Shown: piece after piece, positions 38,878 to 50,709 of the stretch | Position numbering within the stretch: position 1 is the first letter of the stretch | How the letters are laid out: every line of letters starts with the position of its first letter | Origin: Dillenia suffruticosa | Taxonomy: Eukaryota > Streptophyta > Magnoliopsida > Dilleniales > Dilleniaceae | DNA length: 64,000 nucleotides | NCBI GenBank assembly: GCA_033439265.1 | Contig: JAVTVX010000030.1 | Coordinates: 3,784,501-3,848,500, forward strand | Direction: 5' to 3' | Notes under the pieces: generated by a model | What the model saw: the letters and a program-made list of their open reading frames with translations, nothing else | What the model was told of the DNA's origin: nothing | Databases searched by the model: none | Position numbers and translations under genes: made by a program

Positions 38878-39733
38878 TAGAGGTGGAAAATTTGGTATTA
38901 GTTTTACTAATAACATATCCATCTTGAAACCCTAACCATACTATCCATATTCGGCCCTAACCCTACTCACATCAATGAAATGAAAACTGACCCCATAGGT
39001 TGTCACAAAAAAAATGACTTGACTCTAATCCACCCTTAACCCTTTGAAAGAAAGAAAATCGCTCTGTTGGATCGTATTAGTCAGATATCCATCGAATAGA
39101 GTTGGATATTACCATCCTAATCAACGGGGGATGAAGTGGTTGACTCCGTTGCTAAGTTTAATCGTCGATTTGTGGGTGGGGAAGAGATGAAGGGTGTGGC
39201 TTTTTGATTCTCTTCACTGGGGTTGTGGAGGGGATGAAGGGTGGCCGGGGATTTAGCAAAGTCACTGTCAATTTGTGAGTGGGGAAGGGCTGAAAGTTGT
39301 GGTTGTCTGATAATCTCTCTCTCGGTGTGGCTATATGAGTGGGGAAGGGTCGGAAGAGTGGGGTGGTCGCAACTATATGGATGGGGAAGGGATGAAGGGT
39401 GGCCGGTGATTTAAGTTTGATTGTCGATTTGGGGGTGGGAAGGAATAAAGGGAGTGGTTGTTTAAGTGACTCTCTCTCGGTATGGATGTATGAATGAATT
39501 AATCGTCAACTATTTGTCGATTGCTATCATTGCCGGCTATGTGGCTAGAGAAGCGAAGGGATGAAGGGTGGGGAGGGAGGTAGCACGGGCATCTTCACTT
39601 TGTAATTGCAGTATTTTTTTTTTTATACAAAAATTTGAACATGAGAGCATCAAATTGGAGGATGAGAGTTTATACCACTAAACTGTCCCCTTAGTTGGAT
39701 ATCCAAAGATTGGATCAGACATTGCCATCCCTA
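38878..39733. mobile_element. hAT-like non-autonomous element (tentative)
   Basis: Left end TAGAGGTGGAAA and right end TTGCCATCCCTA (reverse TAGGGATGGCAA) form a short imperfect terminal inverted repeat of the hAT type. The flanking octamers GTGGTGTT (left) and GTCGAGTT (right) agree at six of eight positions, acceptable for a degraded 8-bp target duplication. The inside has GATGAAGGG-containing G-rich repeats and no protein. An internal TTACCATCCTAA near 39110 suggests nesting or a shorter element ending there. Confidence 0.4.
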
Positions 39734-40395
39734 GTCGAGTTTGGATATTCCATTTTTTTTCCTTCTCTGTCAAATCTCAGACGGTAGAATCTGCCTTGAT
39801 CTACCAACTTAATGAAATATGAATCCGTGGTTTCTTATAAATTTTGTTCTATGGTTACGGTACATGTAATTCTAATATGTGTTTTGAGAATATTTCTACC
39901 ATGTTAATTTTTATACATAGATTTTTTGAAAATTTCCTACTAACTAAAATTCTCCATTTTTTTAATATAAAAGAATCTTTATATCAAATGAAAAAAGAAT
40001 ACACGGATAACATGATAAACCCTAAAAACTCAAAAAAATCATCGATCCATACAAAATGAGCTAAGTCTTAGTTTCAACTAATGGTAAGACTATACTAACA
40101 AAAGTTGGAATAACTTACGGTGATAATTGATACTCACTTATCATTCTCTCGTTCTTTTCTATCCAAATATAGTATATACAATTATTGAGGAGGCATTTGA
40201 AAACCCCATGGTAGATACACTAACAAAATTCACTTATTTCGTTTTGGCCTTTTGGATTTTAGCTCTCTGTTAGTTCCCTTTCGGTGCAAAACTATTTAGT
40301 TTTGGGGGTTTTTGAATAAATAGTCTTCAATTGCCGGTTACTTTTGAAAAGAGACTCACTATTTTTATATTTCGGCTGCAAAGGTTCAAAAATTT

Positions 40396-40485
40396 CAAAA
40401 AGAAGATCATCAAAATTCTTAAAACTCAGAAATTGGTGATAGGAAAGAGAAAAAATATGATAAAGAAAACCCATGAGCTGTGCAA
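40396..40485 (+). pseudogene. Type I MADS-box remnant, copy 1
   Basis: A translated block reads KKIIKILKTQKLVIGKRKN followed by MIKKTHELCN. It is colinear with the clearer remnant at 59852, which has KKIIINPKARESVIWKRKN and then IIKKA, ELHNLCG. The pattern KKxxI...KRKxxxxKKxxEL..LC is that of the DNA-binding half of type I (M-gamma-like) MADS domains. No start, no full domain and no downstream frame remain. Shared non-coding sequence continues to about 40980. It sits upstream of U6 copy 1, and the same order recurs at U6 copy 2. Confidence 0.5.
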
Positions 40486-41997
40486 CTATCATCACCCATG
40501 AAGTCCCGCATGATCACCACGTCTTATCATCAACGCAACCTCACCCAACCCATCACATACTTGACCACAGAAACCGGTGGGAAATTGATTTCAGCCGTTG
40601 CATTTCTTCTATTGTCAACCCGGATTCATGAAATCATACTAGTTTCTACTTAGATGAGAGGATCATCAGTGTGTGATATTTTTCTAGTGCTTCTTTTTAC
40701 TTCTATCTTCTGTAACAAACAAACTGCAATGCAATTGAATGCAGAAGGCAATGAACTGTCTTTCCTTAGTCTGAGGTCGTGTCTGCAATGCAGTGAACCA
40801 AACATGCAGATGGGTGTCGTGCATTCAGTAGCCAATTTCACAAGGTCTTTCCTAAATCACCCATGTCCTCTTTCGATGCCTCATTCCTTTTTCGATGAAC
40901 CAGATATGTACTTGGTGTCTGTAATGTAGGGAACCAATGCATCCATGTCATTTTCCATGTCTCATCCAATTCCAACAAGCAGAAACGTTGAGAGTTTTCA
41001 ATTAAAACTAATCATGTCAAAAAATATTATGATTTTGGTGGCATCTTATCCATCATTTACAAATACAAGTATGAAAGAAATGAATATTTCATAAGTGTTT
41101 GATATTTTCAAGGTAGTTTAATTGTTGCTATTCTATGAAATTATCTTGTAAAATTTTATGCTATACACATTTTATCCTAATATTTTAATTCGATTGTAAA
41201 TTATTAATAAGAAATACACAATTATAAAATAGCTTGATATGGAAAGAATAGAATAGACCCGTAATTAATCATCGAATGAGCTAGGAACCTGAACTTCCTT
41301 TGCCATTGTAATTATTTATCATCACCAGAAAATATTTTTATTCAATTCCAAGCATAACCCAACCATTGAATTCTCTCAAGACATCTTGTGTTGCATCTCC
41401 ATTCAATTACACCCCATGCGAATTTGGTACAAAAACATGACACTCATAATTTTCATATATCTTTAAAGAGATAGATTAGTGGTCACAATCGATATTTTTA
41501 AAACTGAACCACTAAACAATTGACCAAATTATTGGCTCATCTGATGATCCGATCGAATCATTTTACAAATCGAATTACATCACCACGATATCACACGTAT
41601 AATTTATATATTATATATTTAAAAATAAAAAGTTCATATATTTCTAGAAAATGAATTTCTTATATTAATGACACATGAAAAACGTTGTCGGTAATAAAAA
41701 ATCGGTTGGACCGTTTGAACCGTTCATCGGTTTTATTAGTTTTGATTTTATTCGATTTAATAATGAAAATCAAACCGAATTGAACTATAGAATGGTTCAC
41801 GGTTGACCCGGTCAATCCGATCCTGTTTTAAAAACACTGATCACAGTCCCATTTCCTAACTCGGAGATTCGGATTCAAATCCCTGCACAAATAAAAAAAA
41901 TAATTTTCAAATATATATCGGCCCAGCTCAATTTTGAGTGTAACGTTTCGGCCCAATCAATTATATTTCGACACAATGAGTATGCCGCTTTACTTTT

Positions 41998-42039
41998 TCC
42001 CACATTGGAAATGCGAAAGAAGTTAGTGGCGTTTAGAGA
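41998..42039 (+). promoter_or_regulatory. U6 copy 1 promoter: USE and TATA-position element
   Basis: TCCCACATTG at 41998-42007 matches the plant Upstream Sequence Element RTCCCACATCG with one change, and begins 64 bases before the transcript. At -30 to -23 (42032-42039), where plant Pol III U6 genes have a TATA box, the sequence is TTTAGAGA. The USE-TATA-start spacing is that of a plant Pol III snRNA promoter. Confidence 0.8.
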
Positions 42040-42061
42040 AGATGGAGATTGTACGTCGACC

Positions 42062-42081
42062 GTCCCCTCGGGGACATCCGA

Positions 42082-42113
<32 letters not shown>

Positions 42114-42163
42114 GGCCCCTGCGCAAGGATGACACGCACAAATCGAGAAATGGTCCAAATTTT
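42062..42163 (+). ncRNA. U6: U6 spliceosomal snRNA, copy 1
   Basis: 102 nt, starting GTCCCCTCGGGGACATC (5' stem-loop), followed by the ATACAGAGAAGATTAGCA segment with the ACAGAGA box (pairs with the 5' splice site) and the AGC triad, then GGATGACACGCACAAATCGA and the 3' end GGTCCAAA. The T9 run (42160-42168) is a Pol III terminator. U6 is the catalytic core RNA of the spliceosome and acts in the nucleus. The three copies in this window are identical except for one base in the 5' stem-loop. Position 6 is C here where copy 2 has T. Confidence 0.97.
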
Positions 42164-42168
42164 TTTTT

Positions 42169-44417
42169 CCTTTCTTTCCCTAAATCTTTTTGCTTCGAAA
42201 TCTTGTGTTCTTCATGATTTTGCTTCGATTCTGAATGTCGTTCATGGTTCTAGCTTTAATTTTCAGGTTTGTGTCTTCTCTTTCGACTTTCTCCTTGCGT
42301 TACAGTTTAATACGGTGTTGTATCTTATGTTTTAATTTTTGGGTTTTGAATTCTGATTCCGTTTATAATTAGGGTTTCTGATTTATGGGGTTTCTCTCTT
42401 CTTTTTGTTTGTACATGTTTGCAAATCTAGCCTTTTACTTTAGGTTTCTTAGATTTGGGGTTTATTTCCGATCCATTTTCGGCTTTACTTAATTTTGTTC
42501 TACTTTGTTTGAGCTTTGAAAGTTGAAACAGTGGTGTTTGTGATTTTTGTGTGCAGGTGAGCGGATGACTACATGGTCTATATTGAAGTTCTTGTTGAGC
42601 AGCTTCTTCAGCTACTCAGAAGCTGCATTTTTTTTTTATAATTCAAGTGAGTGATAAAAAAGGCCTTTTTATTGTATATGTGGCCTTTGTTTCTGATTAG
42701 TCATATTACCCTTAACGTTAAAAAAAAAAAAAACAACAACTTTTTATTGAATTCGTGGCCTCTGTTCCTGATTAGTCATATTACCCATAACGACTAGAAA
42801 ACTGGGTACTTAGTTTTGGGGTTAGTGTAGATGTAAGAAAAGCATGGTATTATGAAAAATTGAATGATTAAATAAGAAATAGAGGCAGAAAAAAGGTTTT
42901 GCCGCAAGAGGCAAGGAGTAGACGATTGTACTTGTTAAATGCTCCTCGTTAATATTCCCCTGATGAAAGTTATGTTTGTTACATGTGAAGAGATGTGTAA
43001 AGGCATCGGCATGACTTGAGCAAAGTTAAGTGGGGATTACATGATCCTGATCGAGTCAATATTCACAGGTAGATAGTGTGGATCAATGTGGATTTTCCTA
43101 TATATGGTTCTGTTATTCTACTTTCAGATGATATGGCACTGATTTTTATGTATGTTTTTGACATCATAATTTATCATGGTGCATGAATCTGTACCTCCAT
43201 CTGCTGACTGCTAAAAGAGGTTGAGATAGGATGTGGAGAATGTTTGGACTCGGATAGAGGAGGGCTGAACATGATTGGATGATCATGTTCTTCTTTGTTG
43301 ATTTTCAGGTTGCTTTATGATTTTCCCCCTTGCCCCTTTTCAAATTCAATATCATATTTTAAGTTTTCGATTTCTGGGTTTCTACAAGTTCTAACTCTGG
43401 GTTTGTTTTGTCATGTTACTTTGTGAATTATCATGATTAAGGGTTCTTTTATTTTTCTTGGGTCCTATTACATACTAATTTTTTGGGGTTTTCTTTATAG
43501 AACTTAAACTTGAGGGGCTTAATAGATGAGGTGATGGCCGTTCGTTGAGCTGTTTGGGCTGGGGTGTTCTTGATGCTACTAGTTTCTTTTATCTTGGAGT
43601 AAGTTTGATCTTAGACGTCAATGACAGGTATGCAAACACAATTCTGTATGTCATCGGCTATTTGCCCTGAATTATGCAAAATCTCATTGAAGCTGGTTAA
43701 TGGCCCCTGCTTCATTTATCTTATCTGCTAAAATCACATTTATAAGATGTAGAATACTACAATCAGTACTTCAGAAGTACTTAATGAAAATTAATATTTT
43801 GAATTTTTTATGCATATAATTGTCCTCTTGAAGAGAATACAACAAAGAGCCTATTTGAGATTGGTTATGGGCATTATATTTTTCCCATTATTGACGATTA
43901 ACTGCTTGAAAGAACCTAGAAAATTCCCTAACAATTTTTGGGCTCACTTTAGTTTGTATCTATTTGAACTTTGAATGGCTCGTGGCAATAATATAACGAA
44001 ACTAGTGTTTGTGATCAATGGGTTGCTAAACGGTGATTGAGTGAGTTCATTCTTCACCTAAGGTATGCTCGGTGCTAGTTACTTTTTCAAAGTTATTTTG
44101 TTTGGTGGTCGATTCAGGTTGCACTTTGGGCATAAATGGAAGTGAGAAAAATATTAGTTCTATTGAGTTTTAGTCCCTATTTTGATTTCCATGTTTCCGT
44201 GGGTCTGAGTGGGCAGTGTGAATAGGAAACAATTAAGTTGAGGAGGAAGAAATGTCGGATGCTCTATTACCCGGTTGTTTTGAGAGGGAGACTAGGATTT
44301 TTTTTATGTCATCTACTTGTTTGTTCTGTTGCCTCTTCTGTATTCCATGTTCAATTCATTATCAAAAAATCTTCCTAGATGTACCGCGTTTTGCATGAGA
44401 AATAATATGCTCTTGTA
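42169..44417. repeat. Conserved non-coding tail of U6 unit 1
   Basis: Sequence downstream of U6 copy 1 matches the downstream parts of U6 copies 2 and 3 and the U6-less unit over hundreds to thousands of bases (for example GTTCATGGTTCTAGCTTT, TGCAGGTGAGC...ATGACTA, GAAAGTTATGTTTGTTAC). It continues past the hAT insertion to about 45720. No long open frame is conserved between copies, so it is a segmental duplication of non-coding DNA. Confidence 0.8.
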
Positions 44418-45382
44418 TAGGGCTGTTATGACACCCGGGTCGAGCCCGGGTATCACAATACCCGAGCTCGGCTCGAGTCTGTGGGAGGTGAGCTCGAGCT
44501 CGGGCTCGAGCTTGTCGAGCCTGTGATTCTAGAGCTCGAGCTAGACTCGAAGTGTCGTCAAAGAGCTCGAGCTCGAGTGTCGCGGGCCTCGGGCAAGATT
44601 GGGACCAAGCCCCGGCCCGAGACCAAAACCACATCCAAACCCGATCGCTTGGGCTGAAGGCAGAACTGGAAGGCGGAAGGCAGAGGACAGAAGGCAAAAC
44701 TCAGAGAGAGAGAGAGAGAGAGAGGGAGAGGAGATCAGACCTTCGATCGCTGTGGTGAGAGGATCAGAAGGTGAAGGAGACTTCGATCGCTTGGACTGCG
44801 GTTGAATCGCCCTTCGATCGCCGCCGTGGTGAGAGCATCGGAAGGAGAAGGAGACTTCGATCGCTTGGGTTGGATCGCCCTTCGATCGCCGTCGTGGTGA
44901 GAGCATCAGAAGTTCGATTGCTTGGGCTGCGGCTGAATCTCCCTTCGATCGCCGCCGTGGTAAGAGCATCGGAAGGAGAAGGAGACTTCGATCGCTTGGG
45001 TTGGATCACCCTTCATCGCCGCCATGGTGAGAGGCAGAGAGCATCAGAAGTTCGATCGCTTGGGCTGCGGCTGAATCGCCCTTCGATCGCCACCGTGGTG
45101 AGAGGAACAGAAGGTCGATCGCTTGGGCTGAAGACTTCGATCGAGGGCTCGAGGCTGCTGAATGAGAAATGGGAACGGGTGGGTTTGGGTAAATGAGTAG
45201 ACGGGTAGCTCGACGAGCTTCGAGCTTGACAGAACATGGGCTCGAGCTTGAGCTCGAGCTCGAGGAAGGACTCGCTGAGCTCGAGTTCGACCCGAGCTCG
45301 AGTTGACCGAGCTCGAGCTCGAGCTTTGACCGGGTAGTGTTACAGGTACCCGTGACACTACCCGGGTATCATAACAGGCCTA
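44418..45382. mobile_element. hAT-superfamily non-autonomous element, 965 bp, with 8-bp target duplication
   Basis: Terminal inverted repeats TAGGGCTGTTATGA (left) and TAGGCCTGTTATGA (reverse of right end), each followed by CACCCGGGT or TACCCGGGT. Perfect 8-bp target duplication CTCTTGTA at 44410-44417 and 45383-45390. The homologous U6 unit 3 has the uninterrupted site near 58317-58330 (ATACTCTTGCCCAAGTAGG). Subterminal regions (44460-44590, 45195-45330) are packed with GAGCTCGAGCTCG motifs. The middle (44738-45140) holds about six imperfect ~75-bp tandem repeats with TTCGATCGCTTGGGCTG and CGCCGTGGTGAGAG. The element is much richer in G+C than its surroundings and has no transposase, so movement would depend on one supplied in trans. 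Confidence 0.9.
44738..45140. repeat. Tandem repeats inside the hAT element
   Basis: Five to six imperfect units of about 60-80 bases, each with a TTCGATCG core, CGCC(G/A)(C/T)CGTGGTGAGAG and often GGAAGGAGAAGGAGAC. The open frames seen here on both strands are by-products of the periodic, GC-rich sequence. Confidence 0.8.
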
Positions 45383-45844
45383 CTCTTGTATAAGTGGGTT
45401 AAGGACTACATGTTGATCAATCTCTTGTCTCGGATTTAATTTCTTTAGATTGAACAAATGAACCTAATGCAAGCTTCACTTCAATGAAATAAGAAGCCAT
45501 GATAAGGAAAAGATGATAAAAATCCATTCTTTGCTACTTTCAGTTGATTGCTTACAAAGCTCCTTGTAAGGACACTTCATAGCTAACCTGCATTACTTTC
45601 CTTTCTTAATCTTCCATTTATAGTTTGCAGGAAGCATTGGTAGTACCTCTCTGAAATACAACATAACTGCAAACGCATCTTCTAAGATGTAATCAACAGA
45701 TAATTTGTTCTTGAATTGATAACATTTATGGTTTGCAATCAGTTTCTCTCTTTTTTCACGTGGGGTCTGTCCTATTCTGCAGCAGTGACAATCTCTGGAA
45801 CAAAGGCTGCTGAAACTGATACTGTTCTTATGTATTTAGTAGCT

Positions 45845-46248
45845 ACATTGATGGTAACAGTATATAGATATTTCTTTTCATCTTATGCCTCTTGGAGTTT
45901 ATCCATTATACTCTGGTAGCTTACAGAGAGGCACCAATTTGCAGGAGAAACTAAACGCTGCACAACTAGGACATACTAAAGAAATTATTTCAAGTAATGC
46001 TGATGAGAGGCGAGTCTACCCTGTGAATACTGAGAATCTTCTCTCGAGAGTTAACAATTCCGTTGCTGTGGATTGAAATCCTGAGGTCGAGCGTGACATG
46101 TACGAGAAAAACTCAAAAACTCGGGGGGTCAAGCTCTGTCAACTTCGCTCTGTCAACTTCGGCAGATGCTGAAGCTACTGGCTGACCCCACAAAGAGCCC
46201 CTAAATCCTCTTGTATCTGAGAATGTGCCATGCGTAATTACTGTAGTT
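45845..46248 (+). pseudogene. Fragment of the bZIP gene 3' end (last two exons, decayed)
   Basis: Similar to the bZIP gene from about 35176 to 35580. It has the end of exon 11 (ACATTGATGGTA), the whole intron (TCATCTTATGCCTCT...GGTAGCTTA...TTTGCAG), then most of exon 12 (KLNAAQLGHTKEIISSNADE, STENLLSRVNN-like NTENLLSRVNN). An in-frame TGA replaces Arg (GTGGATTGA against ATTGATCGG), and further indels follow, including a short repeat TCTGTCAACTTCG. The intron is retained, so this is a DNA-level duplication. There is no promoter or N-terminal part, so it is not functional. Confidence 0.85.
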
Positions 46249-47697
46249 ATAATAAATTTTGGTCATTCAAGATTTTTCATTGCCATTCATAATTCTCAAA
46301 AGTATTTTTAATAGTAAATAATCAAAATTTATCTTAATTATGATTTTTTTTTTTTTGCACGTTTTAATACCCACGAGGATGATAAAAAATTCTATATATT
46401 ATCATCAAATACTTCTTCTGCAAATATAGCCTTTTGTCTTGATCAGCATCTAAGATACTAACAAGGTACACATAATTACGCTTGTGATACTAAAATGAAG
46501 ATCAAGACTAGATGTTGGGCTTGCTATGGTTGTCTACTTTCATCTTATGCTGTCAAGTGTAGCAGACCAAAAACACATAATTACAGTGTACGATTGTTCT
46601 AAAATGGGTGCTTCTCTAGTTTATTTTTCAAGAGTTTGCAGTTGCTACTGTTGTAAACATTCTCTAAATGTCTTATATAGGATGTTCGGCAATAAATGGA
46701 ACTCTTTTGTACTCAATCATGATCAGGGTTTCTAATGAGCTAATGTGCGAAAGAAAACAATAAATTAGAGAAGATGATGAATAGTCTACCATAATCTCTA
46801 AGAAAGATACTGAATAGCTTTTTTCTGGTCCGGTGGTGATTGGGTCATACCTTGAGGGGTGGCTCTCCTGTCTCCCCTACCCTTAAACCTCCCTAACCTT
46901 GGTAACAGTGGGATTTGATCTAATTACATCTTCATACTACACTAACGCTTTTTAGTAACTAAACTGGCTAACGCCAGTTTATGCTTTCTTACATTTAAAT
47001 GAGAGCAGATTCTTTGTTTTTATGTTATAATTAGTAATTTCAGAAACAAGGTCAAGCGTCCTATGGGGAAATTCCTACTTTGTATTCTCTGGCCCCAATG
47101 CAGTTGTGGGAGAAAGATGTTGCATGGCTCAAGTGATAGGTTTGTCTGTCTGTCTACAACTCTCTGTATGTCTCTATGTCTCTCACTCTCTCAGACACAC
47201 AACAAATGGCACGACAGAAATAAAAAAAAAAACAAATGGCACGACAACTCTTGCTGAAGAGTTCTCATTTTGGCATAAAACTTCTCCTTATTCTTTCTCA
47301 TTGCGTTATAAAGATATGCAAAGCAGTTCTTTTCCCCTGCCCCTATCAAGAGTTCATAAACTGATGTTAGACAAGGACTAAATTGATGGTGGGATCATTA
47401 TGCTACAGGTTTGGTGATTTGGATTAGATCAAAATGTTCAACTTGGTGTACAAGCCAGAAATTTAGGAACATGTAAAATGATAGGAATCGTTCTTGCATA
47501 TTGCAAGAACTTGACTTATGAAAGCTATATACAGTTGATATGCTCCAGATGCTTTATTCTGTGATCAGGTGGCTTGACTTGCAAAAGCATTTTAAGGGCC
47601 AATCCTTTCTATCCACTTGGCTTTGGCAGACCCCATGTTGGAATCAAATGTGTCTGTTGTTTCCACTCAGCAATTGGCGCAAAGATATGGTGATCTT

Positions 47698-47699
47698 CA

Positions 47700-47781
<82 letters not shown>
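47698..47781. repeat. (TC)n microsatellite, ~84 bp
   Basis: About 40 uninterrupted TC units, passing into CCTCTC variants and a C9 run by 47808. Simple-sequence translations over it are not genes. Confidence 0.97.
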
Positions 47782-47784
<3 letters not shown>

Positions 47785-48414
47785 TCCCTCTCCCTCTCCC
47801 CCCCCCCGGATGACAAGTATATATGGCTATTAAAGGCTTTCACCAGCACATGACATGGGTTGAGCAGGGAAGAAATTGTATCATCATGGCACTGTTTGTT
47901 CATATCCATCAAAGGCTTCTCTCAACACCATCATCGTGGGTAGCCTCCATTGTAACTATATACTCGTGATCAATGGCACTGTTATTTTATTTCCATGTGA
48001 TTCCTTTGTTTCTGTCCTATTTGAATTGCAATTTTTTTATTTATTTTTACAATGAAAAGGGAGTGATTCCAATAGTGTGAATCGGATGCATGCAAAATAG
48101 TGGCGTCAAGTATGCGTTTTGTTCAAGCTCTTTTATATTGTGTTCATGTTCTGTCTTGGATGGTGTCAGTTTATAGCTTCTCTGGCATTGAATCCCCAGA
48201 GGCCATAGCCAATCAGTCTCACTTGCATCCCAACCTGTTCTGTACTCCCCAGCAGATAGCACCTCCTACACATGTACATTCTCTTTTTCTATGGCATAGG
48301 AGGGCTCATCATTCAGATCATTGCTTATTACGGTAGCAACATCTTGGCCTTAAGAGTGCAAGATCCATTTCTCCCTCTCAGGTCAGTTAAAAGTTATCTA
48401 ATGTGTTCTGTTTT

Positions 48415-48429
48415 GGGGGGGGGGGGGGG
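48415..48429. repeat. Poly-G run with GC-rich flank
   Basis: Fifteen consecutive G bases followed by CGCCGGGGGCGGCC. Such a run can form a G-quadruplex and is also error-prone in sequencing. Confidence 0.85.
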
Positions 48430-48832
48430 CGCCGGGGGCGGCCTGTAAACATATATTAGTCGGTAGAAAACAACAAAGAGAAGTTGAGAACCAAATTGCT
48501 CAAGCAACCTGTACCTGTAGTATAAGAGTAAATTAATACTGGGGGATAATTAAAAAATAACTTTTTAATGAGTGCCCCAGAGATACTTATTAAGAAAAAG
48601 AATCATCTTATATTTGCGGTTTTTTTTTTTGAATTTCTTTTTTGGTATTTTAGGGTTTCCAATGTAAAAGTGCTGGCAAAGATTACGTACAGATACGCCC
48701 ATCCTCCCTTACTCTCGCACTAAGTCAAGCAACACTTTATACACAAAATGAATCCTTCTTTAGGGTTTCCAAGCTTTTCTTTTATGACCAATTAACTTTT
48801 TAATTTTTTTTTCTGTTGTGATTTTACAGATG

Positions 48833-49140
48833 GATAGTTGAAAAAAAAAAATTCTAAGAAGATTGTTAGAAACCCCGTCAAATGGTTATACAGAATAAGA
48901 GGAAAACTCTAATAGAGAAGGCTTACAGGTTGTATAATTTATGCAGTGTTGAGACTACCATCATCATCCATAAAGTCTCACACGGTCACTGCCGCCTTAC
49001 TGTCGAGGCAACCTCCCCTAACACCGGTGACATCCATCAATATCCTTGACGAATACGCTGATAAAACCGCTGGCTGTCTTTCACCATTATCATCGATTGC
49101 GGTTGATGAAATTATACTAGTTTTATTCAGATGAGGGGAT
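48833..49140 (+). pseudogene. Type I MADS-box remnant, copy 2
   Basis: Colinear with the remnants at 40396 and 59852. After an ATGGATAG relic near 48831, the frame from 48857 reads KKIVRNPVKWLYRIRG then KTLIEKAYRLYNLCS. The KAY-L-LC end of the MADS DNA-binding segment is well kept; the start is broken. Similarity to the 59.85-60.1 kb copy continues through non-coding sequence (for example CCATCATCATCCATAAAGT, GACATCCAT). Lies about 1.7 kb upstream of U6 copy 2, as copy 1 does for U6 copy 1. Confidence 0.5.
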
Positions 49141-50530
49141 GAGAGGGTTTGAAATTATTCTAATGGTTTCTTCAATTATGTTTTCAGTAATAGGCAAACA
49201 AACGAATGGGAATTGTTAAATTTCCTGTTACCTATACTACTTTCATCCTATGCTGCCTGGAGTGTCGACTATAGCAGACTAAAACCCAGATAACGACTAT
49301 AATGAATAAAAGAAAATTGCAGTAGAAAAACAAAAGAGGGCATATGGGGTTTCCATTTGAAGGGCAAACGACTTGTTCTCCCTAAAATGAGGTTGTGTTT
49401 GCCATGTAATGAACCGGAAATGCAGAAGCTGAACGAGTTATTGGGTATTTAATAGCTAATTTCATCATTCAAACACCTCTAATTACACCCATTTTTTATA
49501 TTAGATTAAGCGTGATTTTGGTATCAATATATTGATTCTTTCTATTATTATTATAAAAATTTGAACACTAAATCTCGAAAAATATATCTGAATAAGAGTT
49601 TTTTACTACTCAGATATTCCTATAAATACTTTCTCGTAACATGTTATACTCTATATGTTAATGCTGATATTTTAATTTAATTTTAATTTGTTAATATGAG
49701 ACATAATAAAGTAGTAAAATAGATTTATATGAATATGAATAAAATTGACACCCATTATTAATTAAGAAATTGACTATTTGGGACCAAACTTTTCATCGGT
49801 AAAGAAACACAATTTGCTATTTTAACTATTTTTCCATCATGATAAATTATTTTTACTTAATTCCAAACATAATTGAACGATTAAATTTTTTGTAAACATT
49901 TTACGTTTTATCTCAATCCAATATTATAAATATTAACAAGAGAAACACAATATGATGTCTTTCTAAGTTATCATAATTGAAACCTTGAAATGTTGATGCA
50001 ATGTTCTGTATCTTTTTTCTTTTATTAAACAATACTCTAGTTTATTTCTTTTTTACGTAAACTATCGATATTTAATAATTATGTTGGTTTTAATTAAATT
50101 CTATTTAAATCAAGTTAGACTTTTAAGAGATAAAGTTTTTCGACATTTATTTTTGTCATATAAAAGTTTTGAACACAAAATTTTATTTAAAAAATATCAA
50201 TATTAATCAACGAGTAGTTAATAATGCTCTGATTCATGAGTATCGCACAAAAATGACACTCTTAATTGATGCTCATAATTCTCAAATAGATACCAATGAG
50301 TTGTGAGTTTAGTGACAAAATACCTTTTTAATCATGAGATTTCAAATTTAACTTTTGATAATAAAAAAATAGATATTTAGATTTTATAACCATTTGAAAT
50401 GAATTAATTGGATTTTCGGTTATCAATTATAATAATAATAATAATAATTCTCAACCAGACGGGCAAGCTCAATTTTGAGTTTAAAGTTTGGGCCCAATCT
50501 ATCATACGCGACCGAATTGGGACGCCACTT
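49141..50530. repeat. Upstream part of U6 unit 2, AT-rich, no gene
   Basis: Shares segments with 40640-41000 and 41900-42000 (unit 1) and 53640-53860 and 54540-54600 (unit 3), such as GGGCCCAATC and CTCAATTTTGAGTTTAA just upstream of the USE. No coding sequence. Confidence 0.65.
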
Positions 50531-50538
50531 TAGCTTTT

Positions 50539-50580
50539 TCCCACATCGCAAAAATGAAAAAAATGGGAGGTGTTTAGGGA
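50539..50580 (+). promoter_or_regulatory. U6 copy 2 promoter: perfect USE core and TATA-position element
   Basis: TCCCACATCG at 50539-50548 is an exact match to the plant USE core and starts 64 bases before the transcript. At -30 to -23 (50573-50580) the sequence is TTTAGGGA. Confidence 0.85.
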
Positions 50581-50602
50581 AGCCGGAGAAGGGCCTGCGA
50601 GC

Positions 50603-50622
50603 GTCCCTTCGGGGACATCCGA

Positions 50623-50654
<32 letters not shown>

Positions 50655-50704
50655 GGCCCCTGCGCAAGGATGACACGCACAAATCGAGAAATGGTCCAAA
50701 TTTT
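50603..50704 (+). ncRNA. U6: U6 spliceosomal snRNA, copy 2
   Basis: 102 nt. The 5' stem-loop GTCCCTTCGGGGACATC is the form usual in plants. ACAGAGA box, AGC triad and 3' end GGTCCAAA are identical to copies 1 and 3. T9 terminator from 50701. Of the three it has the best USE and the most typical 5' end, so it is the likeliest to be well transcribed, although its TATA-position element is the most divergent. Confidence 0.97.
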
Positions 50705-50709
50705 TTTTT

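Larger units (their letters stand above)
46249..48860. other. Gene-free spacer between U6 units 1 and 2
   Basis: No recognisable coding sequence. Contains the long TC microsatellite (47698-47781) and a G15 run (48415-48429) before GCGCCGGGGGCGG. A stretch at 48100-48340 is open on + (about 78 codons) but matches nothing I recognise. Confidence 0.5.

Noticed and set aside
44541-45358. Several long overlapping open frames on both strands.
   Set aside because: They lie wholly inside the GC-rich tandem repeats of the hAT element, are made of periodic peptides and have no domain.
47540-47912. Open frames with poly-Ser-Leu or poly-Arg-Glu.
   Set aside because: Translations of the TC microsatellite, not genes.
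48047-48340. Open frames on both strands (71 and 78 codons).
   Set aside because: No similarity recognised, no splice context, and not conserved at the corresponding place in the other U6 units.
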